Position numbers and translations under genes: made by a program
Notes under the pieces: model-generated
The model's database searches: none
Told to the model about the DNA's origin: nothing
Seen by the model: the letters and a program-made list of their open reading frames with translations, nothing else
Assembly: GCA_030549495.1 (NCBI GenBank)
Contig: JAUIRK010000040.1
Span: 1-64,000, forward strand
Direction: 5' to 3'
Length of the DNA: 64,000 nt
From: Nectonema munidae
Lineage: Eukaryota > Nematomorpha > Nectonematoida > Nectonematidae
Shown here: positions 33,682-42,213 of the stretch, piece after piece
Layout: each line of letters starts with the position of its first letter
Numbering within the stretch: the stretch's first letter is position 1

Positions 33682-33797
33682 TCCCTTTTGCAAGCTTTAT
33701 TAAAGATTTATAGAAAAACACACAAAAAAATTTAATGTTGCACAAAAAATATAAAGATGTGTCTTTAGCGTTGCTGAGGGTGGGAGTCACGGGTGGG
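33669..33797 (-). terminator. 3' tail of right array with poly(A) signal
   Basis: Perfect mirror of the left tail; AATAAA on the minus strand at 33,701-33,696 and the ACGCTAAAGAC motif at 33,771-33,761. The two arrays converge here, each with its own signal. Confidence 0.6.
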
Positions 33798-33906
33798 TGC
33801 CTGAGAGTCAGAGGTAAGTCTTGTAGGATTACTGTCAGGCGTGGAAACTTTTACTTCAGGAAAAAAGAGAAAACTGGTCGTGTTGGTTGCTACAGTCCTA
33901 TTTATA
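33798..33906 (-). promoter_or_regulatory. Terminal leader copy, right array
   Basis: TATAAATA on the minus strand at 33,906-33,899, again containing the pol stop; conserved stem-loop; followed by the 3' tail instead of gag. Confidence 0.68.
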
Positions 33907-35944
33907 GAGGTCTCCGGGTATTGGTTCGGATCCAGTTTTGCGTGTAGCTTCTAGAGAAGATATCTGCTGGGTTATCCTTGGTATTGACGTAGGCGCAGTT
34001 TCTTTGTAAGTGGTAAAACTTGCTCTCGTCGATGTCGATGAGTCTTGATACTATCCCATTTAGATCTGCTTCAGGAGAGCCGCCATTTTGAACGCAAGCC
34101 AGAGCCACTATTGAGTCTGAAAAATATTTGGCTTTTTGGCCAAAGTATATACCTGCGATGGTCAGAGCTAGTAACTCTGTCATTGCTATTGGGAATTTTT
34201 CCGGTAGCTTTGCGATATAGTGTTCTTCTTTTGAGACGAAGGCTATTGTTTCAGGCGTTGCGTCGACGAATACTTTTAGGTGATTCGGTTCCGGCTCTTT
34301 CTCCATTGGGATCTTCTTGTCGACCATCTCCAAGGCTTTTGTCCATAGTCTCGCAGGGATGCACTTCTTCCTTATAGGGTTGAAGAGCGGCGAAAATCTT
34401 CTGCAAGTGTTCGGAATCGTGGCGAGATAGTATGTAATAAAACCCAGTAGCTTCTCATACATAACTTTGGGCGCGTCCATCTCCCATTGCAATCCTGGGA
34501 GTGTTATGATGGCTTTGTTTAGGTTTACCTTTGTCTTTGGTAAGTATTCTAGGGATCTTTCGACTAGGTTTACTTGTATACCTAGATACTTTATGTTTTG
34601 TGTAGGAATTGTTACGCTTTTTCTTGCATTGACTTTAATGTCATTTTCCGCCAGGAATAGCAGAAAGTCTTTGATGGTACGTTTACTTTCCTCTTCTGTG
34701 TGGTTGAGCACTAGGATGTCATCCAGGTACACCAGAATCTTGGCTTTGATGCTAGTGTAATAACTAAGGAAAACGCTTCGTAATTTGCATACCGTCTTTT
34801 GTAAAATTCCAGGTGAAAAGGCTGCGCCCATGGGTAACCTGTTGAACTGGTAACACGTATGTCCCAGTTTGAAAGCAAAGCATGGTTTGTACGCCTCTTG
34901 AATCTTTATTCCATAAAAGGCGTCTTGTAAATCCACTTTGCAGGCCCATGCGTATTCTACCGGAATGTTGCGTAGGAGTTTAGGTGCTGATAAAGCGAAG
35001 CTTGGTTTATCAAACAACTCTTTGGTAAAGCTAAAATTTGCTATAAAACGAAATTTACCGTTTTCTTTAGGAATTACGAAAACAGGTGAGAGGATTTTCG
35101 CCTTATGGCATTCTTCAATCACTTTTGCTCCTAACAGAGCTGGGATAACCTTATTCGTTATGAATTTCTCTTGTGAGATAGGTAATCCTCTGAATGATGA
35201 AAAGGAGAAGAAGGGATTTGGAGCTATTACCTTTGGAGCGTATCCGTATCTTAGGATTCTTCTGGTTGCCCTGTGTTTCATCCTTGTAGGTGTCTTCCAT
35301 ATAGTGGCTTGACATTCAAAGGTGGCGTCATCAGGAATCTCTTTAAGTTCTGATTTCTCCATGTTGCCATTTAGAAACTCTAGGTTTACTGGCGATTCCA
35401 GCATATCGATTTCCGATATGTTATCTTCGTTGTCTTCGGCTTGGTCTTTTGGAGATAAGATATCTGTGAAGATATCTCTCCATTCTTTAGGATTAAATGC
35501 TTTCTTGTGTAGCAAGTATTCCAAGTTGGTGACCATTTTAATGCCAATGTCTGGTACTAAAGGTAGTGTCTTGACGTGTTTTACGAAGTCTTCTGGATTG
35601 TCGAAGGTTTTGTCTTCTGATGCTTCTATCAGGTCTTCTAGATGGTGATTGACTGTGGCAGTCTCCTGTGTAGGTGGGATCTCATCTAGGATCTTCCATA
35701 ATTCTTCCTCGTCGAAGGAATCCTCGTTGGGAAGAGCATCTAGCCAAACGTCGTCTGCCTCGCTGTGTTCCGCAGGAACTTCGATAGGAGAAGCGATGGG
35801 CGTTGACATCAAGAATTTATCTATCGTGTTGGCTGATGCAATCGAGCTGAGCGAATCCGAACGCGATGTCCAGAGACTGGTCATGGACTCGGATGAATAG
35901 GTGGAAGTTGGCGGGGAGGCGAAGCCCGAACTGACATTCTTCAT
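33902..35944 (-). CDS. pol: reverse transcriptase and RNase H, unit R1 (looks whole)
   Basis: 680 residues. Residues 1-270 are an acidic, Ser-rich region without a recognised domain (no aspartic protease D-T/S-G); it includes WLDALPNEDSFDEEELWKIL (67-86) and a Tyr at 16 and 143. The RT spans about 275-540: SPVFVIPK (286-293), motif A KVDLQDAF with D338, motif B LPMGAAFSPG (370-379), motif C YLDD (406-409), YLGIQ (453-457) and a connection LLGFITYYLATIPN (499-512). RNase H spans about 557-665: D561 in VFVDATP, E590 in TELLA, D610 in FSDS and D661 in NPADIFSR. There is no integrase or recombinase after it. The ATG was chosen because it lies 31 nt after the gag stop in all units; the frame differs from gag and is already open over the end of gag, so reinitiation or frameshifting is possible. 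The motif set resembles hepadnaviral polymerase. Pol variant: K260. Confidence 0.88.
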   Translation of the reverse strand: MKNVSSGFASPPTSTYSSESMTSLWTSRSDSLSSIASANTIDKFLMSTPIASPIEVPAEHSEADDVWLDALPNEDSFDEEELWKILDEIPPTQETATVNHHLEDLIEASEDKTFDNPEDFVKHVKTLPLVPDIGIKMVTNLEYLLHKKAFNPKEWRDIFTDILSPKDQAEDNEDNISEIDMLESPVNLEFLNGNMEKSELKEIPDDATFECQATIWKTPTRMKHRATRRILRYGYAPKVIAPNPFFSFSSFRGLPISQEKFITNKVIPALLGAKVIEECHKAKILSPVFVIPKENGKFRFIANFSFTKELFDKPSFALSAPKLLRNIPVEYAWACKVDLQDAFYGIKIQEAYKPCFAFKLGHTCYQFNRLPMGAAFSPGILQKTVCKLRSVFLSYYTSIKAKILVYLDDILVLNHTEEESKRTIKDFLLFLAENDIKVNARKSVTIPTQNIKYLGIQVNLVERSLEYLPKTKVNLNKAIITLPGLQWEMDAPKVMYEKLLGFITYYLATIPNTCRRFSPLFNPIRKKCIPARLWTKALEMVDKKIPMEKEPEPNHLKVFVDATPETIAFVSKEEHYIAKLPEKFPIAMTELLALTIAGIYFGQKAKYFSDSIVALACVQNGGSPEADLNGIVSRLIDIDESKFYHLQRNCAYVNTKDNPADIFSRSYTQNWIRTNTRRPL

Positions 35945-35975
35945 GACGAAGGAATGCCAGCTCGCCGAAGATTTC

Positions 35976-36566
35976 TTATTTCTTCGGTCCCTTACCCTGA
36001 AAGGGCTTCTTTCTCCTGTTCACTTTAGGTGCTATTGGTTCTTTCTTTGGTACCTCTACTCCAATATTCAGAGACGAGGAAGTGCCGAAATGTTTGGCTG
36101 CGGCTTCCCAAGTACTTTGGGCTGCCGCCACTGCCGTGGATGCACCTTGGTTTAGAAGCGCCGTGTCTTCATCCGAGAGATGCTCGAGTCCTTTTTGGAC
36201 TAAATCGAACAATAAAATGATGAGGGAGTCTTTGGCGTTTCTCTTGTCCATTGGGAGTAGTTCATTGAACATCTTTATCTTCTCCCTTGCTAGTTCTTTA
36301 GGAGTGAATTTCGCGATCACGTCTGGGAAGTTTAGATCCGTTCTGGCATAGCCAGGCTCTGCCTTCATTTGCTTTAGCCAATTCGGGCAGTGCACTCCCA
36401 CGTGATCTGTGGAGCTTTCATCTCTCGCAGGCCTGTCCTGCACCTTCAAACTTGCTAGCTCTCTTTGCAGCATTGCCAGAGCATTTTCAATGACGGAGAA
36501 TCTGGCGTGAGCTGATCTCGTAGTCACTGATGTGGACGCTGTGGACTCATCATCTTTGCCTTGCAT
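35976..36566 (-). CDS. gag/core-like protein, unit R1 (looks whole)
   Basis: 196 residues. Residues about 20-45 show a Leu/Ala heptad pattern (IENALAMLQRELASL) expected of a coiled coil. Residues 58-165 are largely helical and contain HCPNWLKQMKAEPGY, FTPKEL and WEAAAKHFG. The last 16 residues are strongly basic (RRKK and GKGPKK; 8 of 16 are Lys/Arg). Small size, a helical middle and a basic nucleic-acid-binding tail fit a nucleocapsid, and resemble hepadnaviral core (about 183 aa with a basic tail) in layout, but I cannot show homology by eye. No zinc knuckle is present. The start is the first ATG after the conserved leader stem-loop. Variants: A93, M106, I178. It could instead be another RNA-binding protein. 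Confidence 0.85.
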   Translation of the reverse strand: MQGKDDESTASTSVTTRSAHARFSVIENALAMLQRELASLKVQDRPARDESSTDHVGVHCPNWLKQMKAEPGYARTDLNFPDVIAKFTPKELAREKIKMFNELLPMDKRNAKDSLIILLFDLVQKGLEHLSDEDTALLNQGASTAVAAAQSTWEAAAKHFGTSSSLNIGVEVPKKEPIAPKVNRRKKPFQGKGPKK

Positions 36567-36675
36567 TGCCTGAGAGTCAGAGGTAAGTCTTGTAGGATTA
36601 CTGTCAGGCGTGGAAACTTTTACTTCAGGAAAAAAGAGAAAACTGGTCGTGTTGGTTGCTACAGTCCTATTTATA
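36567..36675 (-). promoter_or_regulatory. Unit R1 leader
   Basis: TATAAATA at 36,675-36,668 (minus strand); 108-bp A-type leader ending directly before the gag start. Confidence 0.66.
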
Positions 36676-38713
36676 GAGGTCTCCGGGTATTGGTTCGGAT
36701 CCAGTTTTGCGTGTAGCTTCTAGAGAAGATATCTGCTGGGTTATCCTTGGTATTGACGTAGGCGCAGTTTCTTTGTAAGTGGTAAAACTTGCTCTCGTCG
36801 ATGTCGATGAGTCTTGATACTATCCCATTTAGATCTGCTTCAGGAGAGCCGCCATTTTGAACGCAAGCCAGAGCCACTATTGAGTCTGAAAAATATTTGG
36901 CTTTTTGGCCAAAGTATATACCTGCGATGGTCAGAGCTAGTAACTCTGTCATTGCTATTGGGAATTTTTCCGGTAGCTTTGCGATATAGTGTTCTTCTTT
37001 TGAGACGAAGGCTATTGTTTCAGGCGTTGCGTCGACGAATACTTTTAGGTGATTCGGTTCCGGCTCTTTCTCCATTGGGATCTTCTTGTCGACCATCTCC
37101 AAGGCTTTTGTCCATAGTCTCGCAGGGATGCACTTCTTCCTTATAGGGTTGAAGAGCGGCGAAAATCTTCTGCAAGTGTTCGGAATCGTGGCGAGATAGT
37201 ATGTAATAAAACCCAGTAGCTTCTCATACATAACTTTGGGCGCGTCCATCTCCCATTGCAATCCTGGGAGTGTTATGATGGCTTTGTTTAGGTTTACCTT
37301 TGTCTTTGGTAAGTATTCTAGGGATCTTTCGACTAGGTTTACTTGTATACCTAGATACTTTATGTTTTGTGTAGGAATTGTTACGCTTTTTCTTGCATTG
37401 ACTTTAATGTCATTTTCCGCCAGGAATAGCAGAAAGTCTTTGATGGTACGTTTACTTTCCTCTTCTGTGTGGTTGAGCACTAGGATGTCATCCAGGTACA
37501 CCAGAATCTTGGCTTTGATGCTAGTGTAATAACTAAGGAAAACGCTTCGTAATTTGCATACCGTCTTTTGTAAAATTCCAGGTGAAAAGGCTGCGCCCAT
37601 GGGTAACCTGTTGAACTGGTAACACGTATGTCCCAGTTTGAAAGCAAAGCATGGTTTGTACGCCTCTTGAATCTTTATTCCATAAAAGGCGTCTTGTAAA
37701 TCCACTTTGCAGGCCCATGCGTATTCTACCGGAATGTTGCGTAGGAGTTTAGGTGCTGATAAAGCGAAGCTTGGTTTATCAAACAACTCTTTGGTAAAGC
37801 TAAAATTTGCTATAAAACGAAATTTACCGTTTTCTTTAGGAATTACGAAAACAGGTGAGAGGATTTTCGCCTTATGGCATTCTTCAATTACTTTTGCTCC
37901 TAACAGAGCTGGGATAACCTTATTCGTTATGAATCTCTCTTGTGAGATAGGTAATCCTCTGAATGATGAAAAGGAGAAGAAGGGATTTGGAGCTATTACC
38001 TTTGGAGCGTATCCGTATCTTAGGATTCTTCTGGTTGCCCTGTGTTTCATCCTTGTAGGTGTCTTCCATATAGTGGCTTGACATTCAAAGGTGGCGTCAT
38101 CAGGAATCTCTTTAAGTTCTGATTTCTCCATGTTGCCATTTAGAAACTCTAGGTTTACTGGCGATTCCAGCATATCGATTTCCGATATGTTATCTTCGTT
38201 GTCTTCGGCTTGGTCTTTTGGAGATAAGATATCTGTGAAGATATCTCTCCATTCTTTAGGATTAAATGCTTTCTTGTGTAGCAAGTATTCCAAGTTGGTG
38301 ACCATTTTAATGCCAATGTCTGGTACTAAAGGTAGTGTCTTGACGTGTTTTACGAAGTCTTCTGGATTGTCGAAGGTTTTGTCTTCTGATGCTTCTATCA
38401 GGTCTTCTAGATGGTGATTGACTGTGGCAGTCTCCTGTGTAGGTGGGATCTCATCTAGGATCTTCCATAATTCTTCCTCGTCGAAGGAATCCTCGTTGGG
38501 AAGAGCATCTAGCCAAACGTCGTCTGCCTCGCTGTGTTCCGCAGGAACTTCGATAGGAGAAGCGATGGGCGTTGACATCAAGAATTTATCTATCGTGTTG
38601 GCTGATGCAATCGAGCTGAGCGAATCCGAACGCGATGTCCAGAGACTGGTCATGGACTCGGATGAATAGGTGGAAGTTGGCGGGGAGGCGAAGCCCGAAC
38701 TGACATTCTTCAT
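36671..38713 (-). CDS. pol, unit R2 (looks whole)
   Basis: 680 residues; differs from R1 by K260R, a variant shared only with R7. Confidence 0.87.
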   Translation of the reverse strand: MKNVSSGFASPPTSTYSSESMTSLWTSRSDSLSSIASANTIDKFLMSTPIASPIEVPAEHSEADDVWLDALPNEDSFDEEELWKILDEIPPTQETATVNHHLEDLIEASEDKTFDNPEDFVKHVKTLPLVPDIGIKMVTNLEYLLHKKAFNPKEWRDIFTDILSPKDQAEDNEDNISEIDMLESPVNLEFLNGNMEKSELKEIPDDATFECQATIWKTPTRMKHRATRRILRYGYAPKVIAPNPFFSFSSFRGLPISQERFITNKVIPALLGAKVIEECHKAKILSPVFVIPKENGKFRFIANFSFTKELFDKPSFALSAPKLLRNIPVEYAWACKVDLQDAFYGIKIQEAYKPCFAFKLGHTCYQFNRLPMGAAFSPGILQKTVCKLRSVFLSYYTSIKAKILVYLDDILVLNHTEEESKRTIKDFLLFLAENDIKVNARKSVTIPTQNIKYLGIQVNLVERSLEYLPKTKVNLNKAIITLPGLQWEMDAPKVMYEKLLGFITYYLATIPNTCRRFSPLFNPIRKKCIPARLWTKALEMVDKKIPMEKEPEPNHLKVFVDATPETIAFVSKEEHYIAKLPEKFPIAMTELLALTIAGIYFGQKAKYFSDSIVALACVQNGGSPEADLNGIVSRLIDIDESKFYHLQRNCAYVNTKDNPADIFSRSYTQNWIRTNTRRPL

Positions 38714-38744
38714 GACGAAGGAATGCCAGCTCGCCGAAGATTTC

Positions 38745-39335
38745 TTATTTCTTCGGTCCCTTACCCTGAAAGGGCTTCTTTCTCCTGTTCACTTTAGGTG
38801 CTATTGGTTCTTTCTTTGGTACCTCTACTCCAATATTCAGAGACGAGGAAGTGCCGAAATGTTTGGCTGCGGCTTCCCAAGTACTTTGGGCTGCCGCCAC
38901 TGCCGTGGATGCACCTTGGTTTAGAAGCGCCGTGTCTTCATCCGAGAGATGCTCGAGTCCTTTTTGGACTAAATCGAACAATAAAATGATGAGGGAGTCT
39001 TTGGCGTTTCTCTTGTCCATTGGGAGTAGTTCATTGAACATCTTTATCTTCTCCCTTACTAGTTCTTTAGGAGTGAATTTCGCGATCACGTCTGGGAAGT
39101 TTAGATCCGTTCTGGCATAGCCAGGCTCTGCCTTCATTTGCTTTAGCCAATTCGGGCAGTGCACTCCCACGTGATCTGTGGAGCTTTCATCTCTCGCAGG
39201 CCTGTCCTGCACCTTCAAACTTGCTAGCTCTCTTTGCAGCATTGCCAGAGCATTTTCAATGACGGAGAATCTGGCGTGAGCTGATCTCGTAGTCACTGAT
39301 GTGGACGCTGTGGACTCATCATCTTTGCCTTGCAT
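38745..39335 (-). CDS. gag/core-like protein, unit R2 (looks whole)
   Basis: 196 residues with V93, M106, I178; same variant set as R5 and R7. Confidence 0.84.
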   Translation of the reverse strand: MQGKDDESTASTSVTTRSAHARFSVIENALAMLQRELASLKVQDRPARDESSTDHVGVHCPNWLKQMKAEPGYARTDLNFPDVIAKFTPKELVREKIKMFNELLPMDKRNAKDSLIILLFDLVQKGLEHLSDEDTALLNQGASTAVAAAQSTWEAAAKHFGTSSSLNIGVEVPKKEPIAPKVNRRKKPFQGKGPKK

Positions 39336-39444
39336 TGCCTGAGAGTCAGAGGTAAGTCTTGTAGGATTACTGTCAGGCGTGGAAACTTTTACTTCAGGAA
39401 AAAAGAGAAAACTGGTCGTGTTGGTTGCTACAGTCCTATTTATA
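39336..39444 (-). promoter_or_regulatory. Unit R2 leader
   Basis: TATAAATA at 39,444-39,437 (minus strand), with the R3 pol stop inside it. Confidence 0.66.
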
Positions 39445-41482
39445 GAGGTCTCCGGGTATTGGTTCGGATCCAGTTTTGCGTGTAGCTTCTAGAGAAGATA
39501 TCTGCTGGGTTATCCTTGGTATTGACGTAGGCGCAGTTTCTTTGTAAGTGGTAAAACTTGCTCTCGTCGATGTCGATGAGTCTTGATACTATCCCATTTA
39601 GATCTGCTTCAGGAGAGCCGCCATTTTGAACGCAAGCCAGAGCCACTATTGAGTCTGAAAAATATTTGGCTTTTTGGCCAAAGTATATACCTGCGATGGT
39701 CAGAGCTAGTAACTCTGTCATTGCTATTGGGAATTTTTCCGGTAGCTTTGCGATATAGTGTTCTTCTTTTGAGACGAAGGCTATTGTTTCAGGCGTTGCG
39801 TCGACGAATACTTTTAGGTGATTCGGTTCCGGCTCTTTCTCCATTGGGATCTTCTTGTCGACCATCTCCAAGGCTTTTGTCCATAGTCTCGCAGGGATGC
39901 ACTTCTTCCTTATAGGGTTGAAGAGCGGCGAAAATCTTCTGCAAGTGTTCGGAATCGTGGCGAGATAGTATGTAATAAAACCCAGTAGCTTCTCATACAT
40001 AACTTTGGGCGCGTCCATCTCCCATTGCAATCCTGGGAGTGTTATGATGGCTTTGTTTAGGTTTACCTTTGTCTTTGGTAAGTATTCTAGGGATCTTTCG
40101 ACTAGGTTTACTTGTATACCTAGATACTTTATGTTTTGTGTAGGAATTGTTACGCTTTTTCTTGCATTGACTTTAATGTCATTTTCCGCCAGGAATAGCA
40201 GAAAGTCTTTGATGGTACGTTTACTTTCCTCTTCTGTGTGGTTGAGCACTAGGATGTCATCCAGGTACACCAGAATCTTGGCTTTGATGCTAGTGTAATA
40301 ACTAAGGAAAACGCTTCGTAATTTGCATACCGTCTTTTGTAAAATTCCAGGTGAAAAGGCTGCGCCCATGGGTAACCTGTTGAACTGGTAACACGTATGT
40401 CCCAGTTTGAAAGCAAAGCATGGTTTGTACGCCTCTTGAATCTTTATTCCATAAAAGGCGTCTTGTAAATCCACTTTGCAGGCCCATGCGTATTCTACCG
40501 GAATGTTGCGTAGGAGTTTAGGTGCTGATAAAGCGAAGCTTGGTTTATCAAACAACTCTTTGGTAAAGCTAAAATTTGCTATAAAACGAAATTTACCGTT
40601 TTCTTTAGGAATTACGAAAACAGGTGAGAGGATTTTCGCCTTATGGCATTCTTCAATCACTTTTGCTCCTAACAGAGCTGGGATAACCTTATTCGTTATG
40701 AATTTCTCTTGTGAGATAGGTAATCCTCTGAATGATGAAAAGGAGAAGAAGGGATTTGGAGCTATTACCTTTGGAGCGTATCCGTATCTTAGGATTCTTC
40801 TGGTTGCCCTGTGTTTCATCCTTGTAGGTGTCTTCCATATAGTGGCTTGACATTCAAAGGTGGCGTCATCAGGAATCTCTTTAAGTTCTGATTTCTCCAT
40901 GTTGCCATTTAGAAACTCTAGGTTTACTGGCGATTCCAGCATATCGATTTCCGATATGTTATCTTCGTTGTCTTCGGCTTGGTCTTTTGGAGATAAGATA
41001 TCTGTGAAGATATCTCTCCATTCTTTAGGATTAAATGCTTTCTTGTGTAGCAAGTATTCCAAGTTGGTGACCATTTTAATGCCAATGTCTGGTACTAAAG
41101 GTAGTGTCTTGACGTGTTTTACGAAGTCTTCTGGATTGTCGAAGGTTTTGTCTTCTGATGCTTCTATCAGGTCTTCTAGATGGTGATTGACTGTGGCAGT
41201 CTCCTGTGTAGGTGGGATCTCATCTAGGATCTTCCATAATTCTTCCTCGTCGAAGGAATCCTCGTTGGGAAGAGCATCTAGCCAAACGTCGTCTGCCTCG
41301 CTGTGTTCCGCAGGAACTTCGATAGGAGAAGCGATGGGCGTTGACATCAAGAATTTATCTATCGTGTTGGCTGATGCAATCGAGCTGAGCGAATCCGAAC
41401 GCGATGTCCAGAGACTGGTCATGGACTCGGATGAATAGGTGGAAGTTGGCGGGGAGGCGAAGCCCGAACTGACATTCTTCAT
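39440..41482 (-). CDS. pol, unit R3 (looks whole)
   Basis: 680 residues, same translation as R1 (K260). Confidence 0.87.
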   Translation of the reverse strand: MKNVSSGFASPPTSTYSSESMTSLWTSRSDSLSSIASANTIDKFLMSTPIASPIEVPAEHSEADDVWLDALPNEDSFDEEELWKILDEIPPTQETATVNHHLEDLIEASEDKTFDNPEDFVKHVKTLPLVPDIGIKMVTNLEYLLHKKAFNPKEWRDIFTDILSPKDQAEDNEDNISEIDMLESPVNLEFLNGNMEKSELKEIPDDATFECQATIWKTPTRMKHRATRRILRYGYAPKVIAPNPFFSFSSFRGLPISQEKFITNKVIPALLGAKVIEECHKAKILSPVFVIPKENGKFRFIANFSFTKELFDKPSFALSAPKLLRNIPVEYAWACKVDLQDAFYGIKIQEAYKPCFAFKLGHTCYQFNRLPMGAAFSPGILQKTVCKLRSVFLSYYTSIKAKILVYLDDILVLNHTEEESKRTIKDFLLFLAENDIKVNARKSVTIPTQNIKYLGIQVNLVERSLEYLPKTKVNLNKAIITLPGLQWEMDAPKVMYEKLLGFITYYLATIPNTCRRFSPLFNPIRKKCIPARLWTKALEMVDKKIPMEKEPEPNHLKVFVDATPETIAFVSKEEHYIAKLPEKFPIAMTELLALTIAGIYFGQKAKYFSDSIVALACVQNGGSPEADLNGIVSRLIDIDESKFYHLQRNCAYVNTKDNPADIFSRSYTQNWIRTNTRRPL

Positions 41483-41513
41483 GACGAAGGAATGCCAGCT
41501 CGCCGAAGATTTC

Positions 41514-42104
41514 TTATTTCTTCGGTCCCTTACCCTGAAAGGGCTTCTTTCTCCTGTTCACTTTAGGTGCTATTGGTTCTTTCTTTGGTACCTCTACTCC
41601 AATATTCAGAGACGAGGAAGTGCCGAAATGTTTGGCTGCGGCTTCCCAAGTACTTTGGGCTGCCGCCACTGCCGTGGATGCACCTTGGTTTAGAAGCGCC
41701 GTGTCTTCATCAGAGAGATGTTCGAGTCCTTTTTGGACTAAATCGAACAATAAAATGATGAGGGAGTCTTTGGCGTTTCTCTTGTCTATTGGGAGTAGTT
41801 CATTGAACATCTTTATCTTCTCCCTTGCTAGTTCTTTAGGAGTGAATTTCGCGATCACGTCTGGGAAGTTTAGATCCGTTCTGGCATAGCCAGGCTCTGC
41901 CTTCATTTGCTTTAGCCAATTCGGGCAGTGCACTCCCACGTGATCTGTGGAGCTTTCATCTCTCGCAGGCCTGTCCTGCACCTTCAAACTTGCTAGCTCT
42001 CTTTGCAGCATTGCCAGAGCATTTTCAATGACGGAGAATCTGGCGTGAGCTGATCTCGTAGTCACTGATGTGGACGCTGTGGACTCATCATCTTTGCCTT
42101 GCAT
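41514..42104 (-). CDS. gag/core-like protein, unit R3 (looks whole)
   Basis: 196 residues; A93, I106, I178. I106 matches the left-array gags and is unique within the right array. Confidence 0.84.
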   Translation of the reverse strand: MQGKDDESTASTSVTTRSAHARFSVIENALAMLQRELASLKVQDRPARDESSTDHVGVHCPNWLKQMKAEPGYARTDLNFPDVIAKFTPKELAREKIKMFNELLPIDKRNAKDSLIILLFDLVQKGLEHLSDEDTALLNQGASTAVAAAQSTWEAAAKHFGTSSSLNIGVEVPKKEPIAPKVNRRKKPFQGKGPKK

Positions 42105-42213
42105 TGCCTGAGAGTCAGAGGTAAGTCTTGTAGGATTACTGTCAGGCGTGGAAACTTTTACTTCAGGAAAAAAGAGAAAACTGGTCGTGTTGGTTGCTAC
42201 AGTCCTATTTATA
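42105..42213 (-). promoter_or_regulatory. Unit R3 leader
   Basis: TATAAATA at 42,213-42,206 (minus strand). Confidence 0.66.
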
